From Clostridia bacterium (GTDB taxonomy: Bacteria; Bacillota; Clostridia; Oscillospirales; Acutalibacteraceae), in assembly GCA_900766895.1 (NCBI GenBank), contig CAAFXF010000061.1, forward strand, positions 1-17,725: a stretch of DNA of 17,725 nucleotides. The letters are read 5' to 3'. This document shows, in pieces, positions 1-8,400 of the stretch. Made by a program: the position numbers and the translations under genes. Position 1 is the first letter of the stretch. Each line of letters begins with the position of its first letter. The notes under the pieces were generated by a model. The model made no database searches, had not been told where the DNA came from, and worked only from the letters and a program-made list of their open reading frames with translations.

Positions 1-517
1 TAAAAGTTTCCTCAGCACCGATTGGCAGCTGAATCGGAACAGCATTACAGTGAAGTCTGCTCTTCATCATGTCAACAACTCTGTAAAAGTCAGCTCCCAT
101 GATGTCCATCTTATTTACATAAGCCATTCTCGGAACCTTATATTCGTCAGCCTGACGCCATACTGTTTCCGACTGTGGCTCAACACAGCCCTTTGCACAA
201 AGAACGGTAACCGAACCGTCAAGTGCACGCAGTGCACGCTGAACCGCTACTGTAAAGTCAACGTGGCCCGGTGTATCAATAATGTTAATTCTGTGGCCCT
301 TCCAGAAGCAAGTTGTAGCAGCTGAGGTGATTGTAATACCTCTTTCCTGCTCCTGCTCCATCCAGTCCATTGTAGCGGCACCTTCGTGGGTTTCACCAAT
401 CTTGTGGTTGATACCGGTGTAGTAAAGAATACGCTCTGTGGTTGTAGTCTTACCGGCATCGATGTGTGCCATGATACCAATATTTCTTGTTTGTTCAAGA
501 GAAACTTTTCTTGACAT
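1..517 (-). CDS. fusA: Elongation factor G, N-terminal part (gene continues past left edge)
   Basis: This is the GTPase that moves tRNAs and mRNA through the ribosome after peptide bond formation and helps split ribosomes during recycling; it is cytoplasmic. The 172 visible residues cover most of the G domain. The P-loop AHIDAGKT is at about residues 17-24, a switch I stretch ending in QERGITI at 57-63, G3 DTPGH at 81-85 and G4 NKMD at 135-138. All nucleotide-binding motifs are intact. The ATG at 517 has a strong AGGAGG five bases upstream, which fixes the start. It lies 21 bases after the rpsG stop and is the third gene of the str operon. The form reading VLCAKG and NKMDIMGADF in the G domain is, from memory, common among Clostridia. 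About three quarters of the protein is outside the window, so domains II-V cannot be checked. EF-G paralogues exist, but the position after rpsG makes the main copy by far the likeliest. Confidence 0.97.
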   Translation of the reverse strand, partial: MSRKVSLEQTRNIGIMAHIDAGKTTTTERILYYTGINHKIGETHEGAATMDWMEQEQERGITITSAATTCFWKGHRINIIDTPGHVDFTVAVQRALRALDGSVTVLCAKGCVEPQSETVWRQADEYKVPRMAYVNKMDIMGADFYRVVDMMKSRLHCNAVPIQLPIGAEETF

Positions 518-538
518 GATATCCTCCTGTCCGACTGA

Positions 539-1009
539 TTAGTATCTGAAGTGTGCAAAAGCCTTGTTTGCTTCTGCCATCTTGTGAGTATCCTCACACT
601 TCTTAACTGCACCGCCTGTTTGGTTTGCAGCATCCATAAGCTCTGCTGCAAGACGCTCCTTCATAGTTCTCTCACTTCTCTGTCTTGCATACAAGGTGAT
701 CCATCTAAGACCTAATGTCTGTCTTCTTTCCGGACGAACCTCTAAAGGAACTTGATATGTTGCACCGCCGACACGGCGAGCCTTAACTTCGAGAACCGGC
801 ATAACGTTCTCCATAGCAGCTTCAAAAGTCTCCAATGGGTCGTTGCCTGTCTTTTCTTGGATGATGTCGAACGCACCGTAAACGATTTTCTGTGCGACAC
901 CCTTCTTTCCATCAAGCATGATGTTGTTGATCAATCTTGTTACAACCTTTGAATTGTACATTGGATCAGGGAGTACATCACGCTTAGCGATCTGGCCTCT
1001 TCTTGGCAT
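539..1009 (-). CDS. rpsG: Small ribosomal subunit protein uS7
   Basis: This is the primary 16S rRNA-binding protein that nucleates assembly of the 30S head and lines the decoding-side tRNA exit region. The product is 156 residues, the usual bacterial length. It opens with PRRGQIAKRDVLPDPMYNSK and carries the family signatures LDGKKGVAQKIVYGA, VMPVLEVKARRVGGATYQVP, EVRPERRQTLGLRW and the C-terminal EDTHKMAEANKAFAH. AGGAGG lies nine bases upstream of the ATG. It sits between rpsL (135-base gap) and fusA (21-base gap). In E. coli, S7 represses its own operon by binding the rpsL-rpsG gap. The gap here holds only weak short stems, so I cannot say that this control is conserved. Confidence 0.98.
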   Translation of the reverse strand: MPRRGQIAKRDVLPDPMYNSKVVTRLINNIMLDGKKGVAQKIVYGAFDIIQEKTGNDPLETFEAAMENVMPVLEVKARRVGGATYQVPLEVRPERRQTLGLRWITLYARQRSERTMKERLAAELMDAANQTGGAVKKCEDTHKMAEANKAFAHFRY

Positions 1010-1144
1010 CTTCGCTTCCCTCCTTCATTAATATTGTAATATGAGTTCATAGGTACTCGGTTTTTCCGTGGAGCCAACAATCAGCCTTTTATATGAATAA
1101 ATAAACTATTGTCGGGTTTCCTCGTTAAATGTCAGCTAAGATAA

Positions 1145-1567
1145 TTAAGCCTTCTTAGCCTTTGGCTTCTTTGCACCGTACTTTGAACGGCTCTGCATTC
1201 TGCCAGTTACGCCCTGTGTATCAAGTGTACCGCGGATGATGTGGTAACGAACACCGGGAAGGTCTTTAACTCTTCCGCCACGTACCATAACAACAGAGTG
1301 CTCCTGAAGGTTGTGACCAACACCCGGAATGTAAGCAGAAACTTCCATACCGTTTGTAAGACGAACTCTGGCAATCTTACGAAGAGCTGAGTTAGGCTTC
1401 TTAGGTGTAGCTGTCTTAACCGCTGTGCATACACCGCGCTTTTGAGGTGATGCATTGTTTGTCATAACATTCTTCTTTGTGTTAAGACCCTTGATGAGAG
1501 CAGGAGTCTTTGACTTCTTCTCAAGTGACTTACGACCGGTCTTAACTAATTGGTTAAAGGTAGGCAA
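1145..1567 (-). CDS. rpsL: Small ribosomal subunit protein uS12, apparent TTG start
   Basis: This protein sits at the 30S decoding centre, helps set translational accuracy and is the classic target site of streptomycin-resistance mutations. The product is 140 residues, matching Firmicutes S12. Signatures are SPQKRGVCTAV, ATPKKPNSALRKIARVRL, SAYIPGVGHNLQEHSVV and GGRVKDLPGVRYH. The lysines matching E. coli K43 (in TPKKPNSAL) and K88 (in GRVKDLPG) are both present, so no common streptomycin-resistance substitution is seen. The family's MPTxNQL start aligns with a TTG at 1567-1565, which is the only sensible start. An AGGAG lies nine bases upstream of it. The gene is preceded by a promoter at the rpoC end and a long structured leader, and is followed by rpsG. 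A TTG start usually lowers initiation relative to ATG, so translation may be deliberately limited. Confidence 0.97.
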   Translation of the reverse strand: MPTFNQLVKTGRKSLEKKSKTPALIKGLNTKKNVMTNNASPQKRGVCTAVKTATPKKPNSALRKIARVRLTNGMEVSAYIPGVGHNLQEHSVVMVRGGRVKDLPGVRYHIIRGTLDTQGVTGRMQSRSKYGAKKPKAKKA

Positions 1568-1576
1568 TAGTTTATT

Positions 1577-1581
1577 CTCCT
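1577..1581 (-). promoter_or_regulatory. Ribosome binding site of rpsL, supporting the TTG start
   Basis: On the minus strand the sequence reads GAAAGGAGAATAAACTA followed by TTG. The AGGAG core is nine bases from the TTG. No ATG or GTG at a suitable distance gives an S12-like N terminus, so this site decides the start. Confidence 0.75.
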
Positions 1582-1661
1582 TTCTGATTATTTGTGTATT
1601 TCATATGCAATATACACATTTCATACCTATAATAATAGGTATCAGATGTATATACAGCTCT

Positions 1662-1697
1662 GTCTACCGAGGCATAATCACCTATGCCTCGATAGAC
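1662..1697 (-). repeat. Long inverted repeat (15-bp stem) in the rpoC-rpsL gap
   Basis: The arms are 1683-1697 and 1662-1676, separated by the loop 1677-1682. As RNA from the minus strand all 15 positions pair, one as G-U. It is the strongest stem in the rpsL leader and has no downstream T-tract on either side. Confidence 0.8.
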
Positions 1698-1763
1698 GAA
1701 TTTGACAAATTAATGCGTTAAATCTTGTTAGATATGCACAAGATTGCCAACACACAGATAAAT

Positions 1764-1792
1764 ATTATAACTTAATTGTTGTTATTTGTCAA
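1764..1792 (-). promoter_or_regulatory. Consensus sigma-A promoter for rpsL overlapping the 3' end of rpoC
   Basis: On the minus strand the -35 box TTGACA (1792-1787) and the -10 box TATAAT (1769-1764) are separated by exactly 17 bases. Both hexamers match the housekeeping consensus at every position. The -35 and most of the spacer are the last codons of rpoC; the -10 lies just past its stop. The predicted start site is near 1757. This would give the str operon transcription independent of rpoB-rpoC. Confidence 0.85.
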
Positions 1793-4700
1793 TAGCTGTT
1801 GTAATTGTTCCAAATCTTTTATTTCAATACCGCTTTCGGCAGAGAAATAGCTTGGAACAACATCAACCTTTCTGAATACGCTCATACCTGTACCTGCCGG
1901 AACAAGCTTACCGATAAGAACATTCTCCTTAAGACCGATAAGAGGATCTGACTTGCCTCTGATAGCAGCGTCTGTCAATACTCTTGTGGTTTCCTGGAAT
2001 GAAGCCGCAGACAAGAATGAATCTGTTGCAAGAGAAGCCTTGGTGATACCCAAAAGCAACGGAATATATGTTGCCTTCTTAAGCTCGGTTTCACCTGCTG
2101 CAATTCTTGCATCAATCTTATCATTTGCCTCTGCAACTGCAGCAACATCAACATTTGTGCCTGAAATGAGGTCGGTGTCGCCTGCCTCGTCAACGATACA
2201 CTTCTTAAGCATTTGACGAACGATAACCTCAATGTGCTTATCGTTGATATCTACACCCTGGGTACGATATGCATACTGAACTTCTTTAATCAAGTAGTTG
2301 TATACAGCCTCTTCACCGAGGATAGCAAGTACATCGTGAGGATTCTTTGAGCCTAATGTAAGCTCTGTACCCTTTTCGATATGAGCACCCTCAACAATGT
2401 TTTCGCAAAGTCTGTATCCGTAAGGGATGAGGTACTTTTTCTCGTCACCTGTTTCCTCATTGAATACAACAACGTGACGGGTTTTCTTAATTTCCTCAAA
2501 TCTAACTGTACCGCTGATTTCGGAAAGAATAGCAAGCTGCTTTGGCTTTCTTGCCTCGAACAATTCCTCAACTCTCGGAAGACCCTGAGTAATGTCCTCA
2601 CCGCCTGCAACACCACCGGTGTGGAAGGTTCTCATTGTAAGCTGTGTACCCGGCTCGCCGATTGACTGAGCGGCGATAATACCAACTGCCTCACCAACCT
2701 GTACAGGCTCGTTGAATGCAAGGTTGGAGCCGTAACACTTGCGGCATACACCGTGGCGTGACTTACAGGTAATAAGAGAACGAATCTTAACCTTCTTAAT
2801 GCCTGCTGCGGCAATTCTTGCAGCGTCGTCCTCGTTCATAATGCGGTCGGTGTCCATAAGAACCTCGCCTGTTTCGGGGTGAACGATAGGCTCTGCGGCA
2901 AATCTGCCCACAAGTCTTTCCTCAAGTGACTCAAGAACACGGTTGCCGTCCATGATAGCATAAACCTCAATACCGTCGTGACATCCGCAATCGTCATCAC
3001 GAATGATAACATCCTGTGATACATCTACAAGTCTTCTTGTAAGATAACCCGAGTCAGCTGTACGAAGCGCGGTATCTGTAAGACCCTTACGAGCACCACG
3101 AGATGAAATGAAGTATTCCAAAATGTTAAGACCTTCACGGTAGTTAGCACGAATAGGAATTTCGATAGTAGCACCCGATGTATTGGCAATAAGACCTCTC
3201 ATACCTGCAAGCTGACGAAGCTGCGATGTACTACCACGGGCACCTGAATCTACCATCATATGAATTGGGTTGTGTGTACCGTCAAAGTTATTTGTAAGCT
3301 CGTCGGATACCTTATTTGTACAGGTTTCCCAAGCCTTGACTACCTGTGAGTAACGTTCCTCATTTGTAATCAAGCCGTAGTTGTAGTTGGTTGTAATTTC
3401 ATCAACCTTTGCCTCTGCCTCTGCCAAGAATTCCTTTTTCTTTTCAGGAATAAGTGCGTCGATAACGGCAACGGTAGTACCCGAAACTGTTGAATACTTG
3501 TAGCCTTGATTCTTGATGTCATCAAGCACTCTTGATGCTATTGACACACCGTGTGTACGGATGCAGGCATCGGCAATCTTACCAAGACCGCCCTTCTTAA
3601 CAACAAAGCTAACCTCAGGTACAAACTCGTTACCCGGAATAGTTCTGTCAACAAAGCCAAGGTCCTGCGGAACAGGCTTATTGAAGATTACACGGCCGAT
3701 TGTAGTAGTAACGATACTGCTCTTCATCTCGCCGTTAATCTCGCCCGAAAATCTTATCTTACATTCAGCGTGAAGACCGAGTGAGCCCTCCTGATAAGCC
3801 ATCATAGCCTCATCGACATCACGGAAAATTCTGTATCTCTTAACCTCTTCGCCGTTGATAACCTCTGTGTATGGGCAACCGGGCTCACCGTCCTTAATCA
3901 TTGTAAGGTAGTAAGAACCGATAACCATATCCTGTGAAGGAACGGCAACAGGCTTACCGTCAGACGGCTTCAAAAGGTTGTTTGACGCAAGCATAAGCAT
4001 TCTTGCCTCTGCCTGTGCCTCTGCTGATAACGGTACGTGAACAGCCATTTGGTCACCGTCGAAGTCGGCGTTAAATGCAGTACATGCAAGTGGGTGAAGC
4101 TTGATTGCTCTACCCTCAACCAATACAGGCTCAAACGCCTGAATACCAAGTCTGTGAAGTGTGGGAGCACGGTTGAGCATTACAGGGTGATCCTTAATTA
4201 CAACCTCAAGAGCATCCCATACCTCTGAACGATCTGCCTTTTCAACCATCTTACGCGCCTGCTTAATGTTTGAAGCAATGTTTGTTTCAACCAAGCGCTT
4301 CATAACAAACGGCTTGAACAATTCGATAGCCATTTCCTTAGGAAGACCGCACTGATACATCTTAAGCTCTGGGCCTACAACAATAACTGAACGGCCTGAA
4401 TAGTCAACACGCTTACCGAGAAGGTTTTGACGGAAGCGTCCCTGCTTACCCTTAAGCATATCCGAAAGTGACTTAAGAGGTCTGTTGTTTGGACCTGTAA
4501 CAGGTCTGCCTCTACGGCCGTTATCGATAAGAGCATCAACAGATTCCTGAAGCATTCTCTTTTCGTTTCTGATAATAATGTCAGGAGCGTGAAGCTCGAT
4601 AAGTCTCTTAAGACGGTTGTTTCTGTTGATAACACGTCTGTACAAATCGTTAAGGTCGGATGTGGCAAATCTACCGCCGTCGAGCTGAACCATAGGACGA

Positions 4701-5419
4701 ATATCCGGAGGAATTACAGGGATAACATCAAGAATCATCCACTCAAGCTTATTGCCGCTGTTAACAAAGGCATCAACAACATCAAGTCTTTTGAGGAGCT
4801 TTGCTCTCTTTTGGCCTGTTGCACCCTCAAGCTCTGCGGTAAGCTCGTCACGAAGCTCCTTGGCATCAATTTCTGCAAGAAGTTCCTTGATTGCCTCTGC
4901 ACCCATTCCTGCCTTAAAGTCATCCTCGTATCTTTCACGCATATCCTGATACTCTTTTTCGGTAAGGGTTTGCTTCTTTTGAAGCGGAGTATCACCCGGA
5001 TCGGTTACGATATAAAGTGCAAAATAAAGCACCTTTTCAAGATTTCTTTGGTTGATGTCGAGCACCTGACCGATACGGCTTGGGATGCCCTTAAAATACC
5101 AAATGTGTGATACAGGGGCAGCAAGCTCAATGTGGCCCATACGCTCTCTACGAACCTTGGCACGTGTAATCTCAACACCGCAGCGCTCGCAGACCTTACC
5201 CTTGTAACGAACTCTCTTGTATTTACCGCAATGACATTCCCAATCCTTCATAGGACCGAAAATTCTTTCGCAGAACAAGCCGCCTGCCTCAGGCTTAAGA
5301 GTTCTGTAATTTATTGTTTCAGGCTTTGTAACCTCACCGTAGGACCATCCGCGAATGGCCTCCGGAGAAGCAAGCCCAATCTTTATTGAACTAAATTCGT
5401 TAGTTGAATTATTATCCAT
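1772..5419 (-). CDS. rpoC: DNA-directed RNA polymerase subunit beta'
   Basis: This is the largest catalytic subunit of RNA polymerase. Its 1215 residues are close to the Firmicutes norm and well below the roughly 1400 of E. coli. The N-terminal zinc site has C62, C64, C77 and C80. The active-site motif NADFDGDQMAVH is at about 450-461, with the magnesium-binding aspartates D452, D454 and D456. The bridge helix lies around 766-801 and ends GYLTRRLVDVSQD. The second zinc site uses C811 with C885, C892 and C895. The trigger loop, around 916-950 (QSIGEPGTQLTMRTFHTGG), is not split by the large insertion seen in Proteobacteria. The ATG at 5419 has AGGAG nine bases upstream. It follows rpoB by 65 bases and was surely co-transcribed with it. 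The C terminus ends in four asparagines, encoded by the spacer of the downstream rpsL promoter. Confidence 0.99.
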   Translation of the reverse strand: MDNNSTNEFSSIKIGLASPEAIRGWSYGEVTKPETINYRTLKPEAGGLFCERIFGPMKDWECHCGKYKRVRYKGKVCERCGVEITRAKVRRERMGHIELAAPVSHIWYFKGIPSRIGQVLDINQRNLEKVLYFALYIVTDPGDTPLQKKQTLTEKEYQDMRERYEDDFKAGMGAEAIKELLAEIDAKELRDELTAELEGATGQKRAKLLKRLDVVDAFVNSGNKLEWMILDVIPVIPPDIRPMVQLDGGRFATSDLNDLYRRVINRNNRLKRLIELHAPDIIIRNEKRMLQESVDALIDNGRRGRPVTGPNNRPLKSLSDMLKGKQGRFRQNLLGKRVDYSGRSVIVVGPELKMYQCGLPKEMAIELFKPFVMKRLVETNIASNIKQARKMVEKADRSEVWDALEVVIKDHPVMLNRAPTLHRLGIQAFEPVLVEGRAIKLHPLACTAFNADFDGDQMAVHVPLSAEAQAEARMLMLASNNLLKPSDGKPVAVPSQDMVIGSYYLTMIKDGEPGCPYTEVINGEEVKRYRIFRDVDEAMMAYQEGSLGLHAECKIRFSGEINGEMKSSIVTTTIGRVIFNKPVPQDLGFVDRTIPGNEFVPEVSFVVKKGGLGKIADACIRTHGVSIASRVLDDIKNQGYKYSTVSGTTVAVIDALIPEKKKEFLAEAEAKVDEITTNYNYGLITNEERYSQVVKAWETCTNKVSDELTNNFDGTHNPIHMMVDSGARGSTSQLRQLAGMRGLIANTSGATIEIPIRANYREGLNILEYFISSRGARKGLTDTALRTADSGYLTRRLVDVSQDVIIRDDDCGCHDGIEVYAIMDGNRVLESLEERLVGRFAAEPIVHPETGEVLMDTDRIMNEDDAARIAAAGIKKVKIRSLITCKSRHGVCRKCYGSNLAFNEPVQVGEAVGIIAAQSIGEPGTQLTMRTFHTGGVAGGEDITQGLPRVEELFEARKPKQLAILSEISGTVRFEEIKKTRHVVVFNEETGDEKKYLIPYGYRLCENIVEGAHIEKGTELTLGSKNPHDVLAILGEEAVYNYLIKEVQYAYRTQGVDINDKHIEVIVRQMLKKCIVDEAGDTDLISGTNVDVAAVAEANDKIDARIAAGETELKKATYIPLLLGITKASLATDSFLSAASFQETTRVLTDAAIRGKSDPLIGLKENVLIGKLVPAGTGMSVFRKVDVVPSYFSAESGIEIKDLEQLQQLLTNNNN

Positions 5420-5484
5420 TTGGAAGCACTCCTTTTCTGTAATATATTGGAAAGTAATCTAAATTCGAAAGTAAATGTTAATTA

Positions 5485-8400
5485 TTATTCTTCATAATAA
5501 TCATCGTCGCCAAATGAATCCATTGAAGCGAACAAATCATCTTCCTCATCTTGATTTGCTTCCGCGATTTCTTCACCGCTTTCGTCAAGCATACCGTAGC
5601 CCTCTTGACCTTCAAAGTCGTTAACCTCTGTAAATGCCTGATCGTCTGTTACGGTTGGTATTCCGTCATCGTCAAGGTCTTGCTTAAGAATAACCTCGTT
5701 ACCGTCGCTGTCATAAAGCTTGGTATCAAGACCAAGTGCCTGAAGCTCCTTATAAAGAACCTTAAATGCCTCCGGAGTTCCTGCAGGCGGAATGTTCTCA
5801 CCCTTAACGATTGCTTCGTATGTCTTTACACGGCCGACAACATCGTCCGACTTAACGGTAATGATTTCCTGCAAGGTGTAGGCAGCACCGTAAGCCTCAA
5901 GTGCCCAAACCTCCATCTCACCGAATCTCTGTCCGCCGAACTGAGCCTTACCGCCCAACGGCTGTTGAGTTACAAGGCTGTAAGGACCTGTTGAACGAGC
6001 GTGAATCTTATCATCTACAAGGTGATGAAGCTTAAGGTAATACATATAACCTACTGTTACACGGTTATCGAACTTTTCACCTGTTCTGCCGTCGGTAAGC
6101 TGAACCTTACCGTCGTATACCTTGTTGCCGTTTTCGTCTACATAGTAGCCGATGTCTGCAAGCTCAAGGCAATCTCTAATGTCGTCTTCGTGTGCACCGT
6201 CAAATACAGGAGTCATCATCTTCCAGCCAAGTGCCATAGCGGCATAGCCGAGGTGAACCTCAAGAACCTGACCGATATTCATACGTGAAGGTACGCCCAA
6301 CGGGTTAAGAACAATGTCAAGCGGACGACCGTCAGGAAGGAACGGCATATCCTCCTGTGGAAGAACACGGGATACGACACCCTTGTTACCGTGACGACCT
6401 GCCATCTTGTCACCGGCTTGAATCTTTCTCTTCTGTGCAATGTAAACACGAACAACCTTGTTTACACCCGGATTGAGTTCATCGTGATTTGCTCTTGTAA
6501 ATACCTTAACGTCAACAACAATACCGTATTCACCGTGAGGAACCTTCATAGAGGTATCACGAACCTCTCTTGCCTTTTCGCCAAAGATAGCACGAAGCAA
6601 TCTTTCCTCACTTGTAAGCTCTGTTTCGCCCTTTGGAGTAACCTTACCTACAAGAATATCACCCGAGCGAACCTCTGCACCGATACGGATGATACCGTCC
6701 TCATCCAAATCCTTGAGTGCATCCTCGCCGACATTTGGAATATCTCTTGTAATATCCTCGGGGCCGAGCTTTGTATCACGAGCCTCTACCTCATGCTCGA
6801 TGATGTGGATAGAGGTGTAAACGTCATCTCTTACAATCTTTTCGTTGATAAGAACAGCGTCCTCGTAGTTATAACCCTCCCAGGTCATAAATCCGATAAG
6901 TGCATTCTTACCGATGGAAATTTCACCGTTGCAGGTAGCAGGACCGTCAGCGATAACCTGTCCGTCCTCAACCTCCTGATGAAGTGAAACGATTGGTCTT
7001 TGGTTGATGCAGGTGCCTTGGTTAGAGCCTGCATACTTTATGAGCTCGTACTTATCAATCTCGCCGTCCTTGGTCTTAATCTCAATAGTACGCGCATCAA
7101 GTGAAACTACTGTACCGCCGCGCTTTGCAATAACTACAACGCCCGAGTCGTAAGCAGCCTTGTATTCCATACCTGTGCCGACAACAGGAGCCTCTGTTTT
7201 AAGGAGAGGTACTGCCTGACGTTGCATGTTAGCACCCATAAGAGCACGGTTTGCGTCATCGTTTTCAAGGAACGGAATCATAGCAGTAGCAACAGATACA
7301 ACCATCTTAGGCGAAACGTCCATATAGTCTACCTTTTCAGGCGGAACTGTAAGGAACTCGTCCTTGCAACGGCAGGTTACTCTTGCATTTGTAAATCTAC
7401 CGTTTTCATCAAGCGGTTCGTTAGCCTGTGCTACAACATAATTATCTTCAACATCGGCTGTCATATATACAACCTCGTCGGTAACAACACCTGTTTCCTT
7501 ATCTACCTTACGGTAAGGTGCTTCAATAAAGCCATATTCGTTAAGACGGCTGTAGCAAGCAAGATAGGAAATCAAGCCGATGTTAGGACCTTCCGGAGTT
7601 TCGATAGGACACATACGGCCATAGTGTGTATAGTGTACGTCACGAACCTCGAAGCCTGCACGGTCTCTTGACAAACCGCCGGGACCGAGAGCCGAAAGTC
7701 TTCTCTTATGTGTCAATTCTGCAAGCGGATTGTTCTGGTCCATAAACTGTGACAACGGTGATGAACCGAAGAACTCACGAATTGCGGCATTAACAGGACG
7801 GGTATTGATGATAGCCTGTGGAGTAATAGCGTCGCTGTCATCCTGTGACTGAACATTCATACGCTCTCTGATAACTCTTTCCATACGGGTAAAGCCGATA
7901 CGGAATTGGTTTTGGAGAAGCTCACCTACAGCACGGATTCTACGGTTGCCGAGGTGGTCAATATCGTCTGTTTTGCCGACACCGTTTGCAAGGTTAAGCA
8001 AATATGAAACTGTTGCAAAAATATCATCAATGATAATGTGGTTTGGAATAAGGTCATCGTGGCGAAGCTTAATTTCTGCAACAAGTGCCTCTTGGTCGTC
8101 GCCGACCTTTTCCATAATCTCGGAAAGTACACGGTATGATACCTTCTCGTTAATTGCGAGCTCCTTCTTGTCAACGGTTACATACTTGTCAATGTCAACC
8201 ATACCGTTGGAAAGAACCTTAATCAACTTGCCCGACTCAAGCTTAAGAAGTACAGACATAACACCTGCGTTCTCAATCTCAAGTGCTTTTTCGGCAGTGA
8301 TTTTTTCACCGGCATCTGCAAGGAGCTCACCCATAGGTGAAATAACAGGCTCTGCCAAAATCTGACCTGTAATTCTTTCCTCCAAGCCGAGCTTTTTGTT

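Larger units (their letters stand above)
1568..1757 (-). promoter_or_regulatory. Structured 5' leader of the rpsL-rpsG-fusA transcript
   Basis: About 190 bases separate the predicted transcription start (near 1757) from rpsL. In the transcript four stems can be drawn in order. Stem 1 is 1745-1721, 8 pairs with a 9-base loop. Stem 2 is 1697-1662, 15 pairs including one G-U, with a 6-base loop. Stem 3 is 1642-1623, 8 perfect pairs with a 4-base loop. Stem 4 is 1618-1593, 7 pairs with a 12-base loop. Stem 2 pairs fully only as minus-strand RNA, through the G-U, whereas the plus strand has an A-C mismatch there. It has no T-run after it, so it does not look like an intrinsic terminator. Plausible roles are binding of a ribosomal protein, an RNase processing site separating the rpoC and rpsL messages, or mRNA stabilisation. 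None is proven by the sequence. Confidence 0.6.

Noticed and set aside
1010..1144. Possible S7-binding control structure in the rpsL-rpsG gap
   Set aside because: Only short stems of three to five pairs can be drawn; nothing resembling the E. coli S7 site is evident.
1662..1697. The 15-bp hairpin as an intrinsic terminator of rpoB-rpoC
   Set aside because: No T-run follows on the transcribed strand, and it lies downstream of the new promoter. Read-through or processing is more likely.
5450..5474. Direct repeat GAAAGTAA twice in the rpoB-rpoC gap (5450-5457 and 5467-5474)
   Set aside because: Eight-base copies in A/T-rich DNA are too short to argue for a site.
5551..5994. Open frames on the plus strand across rpoB and rpoC (this is the largest of several near here)
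   Set aside because: They are antisense shadows of well-identified genes, lack ribosome sites, and show no recognisable domain.
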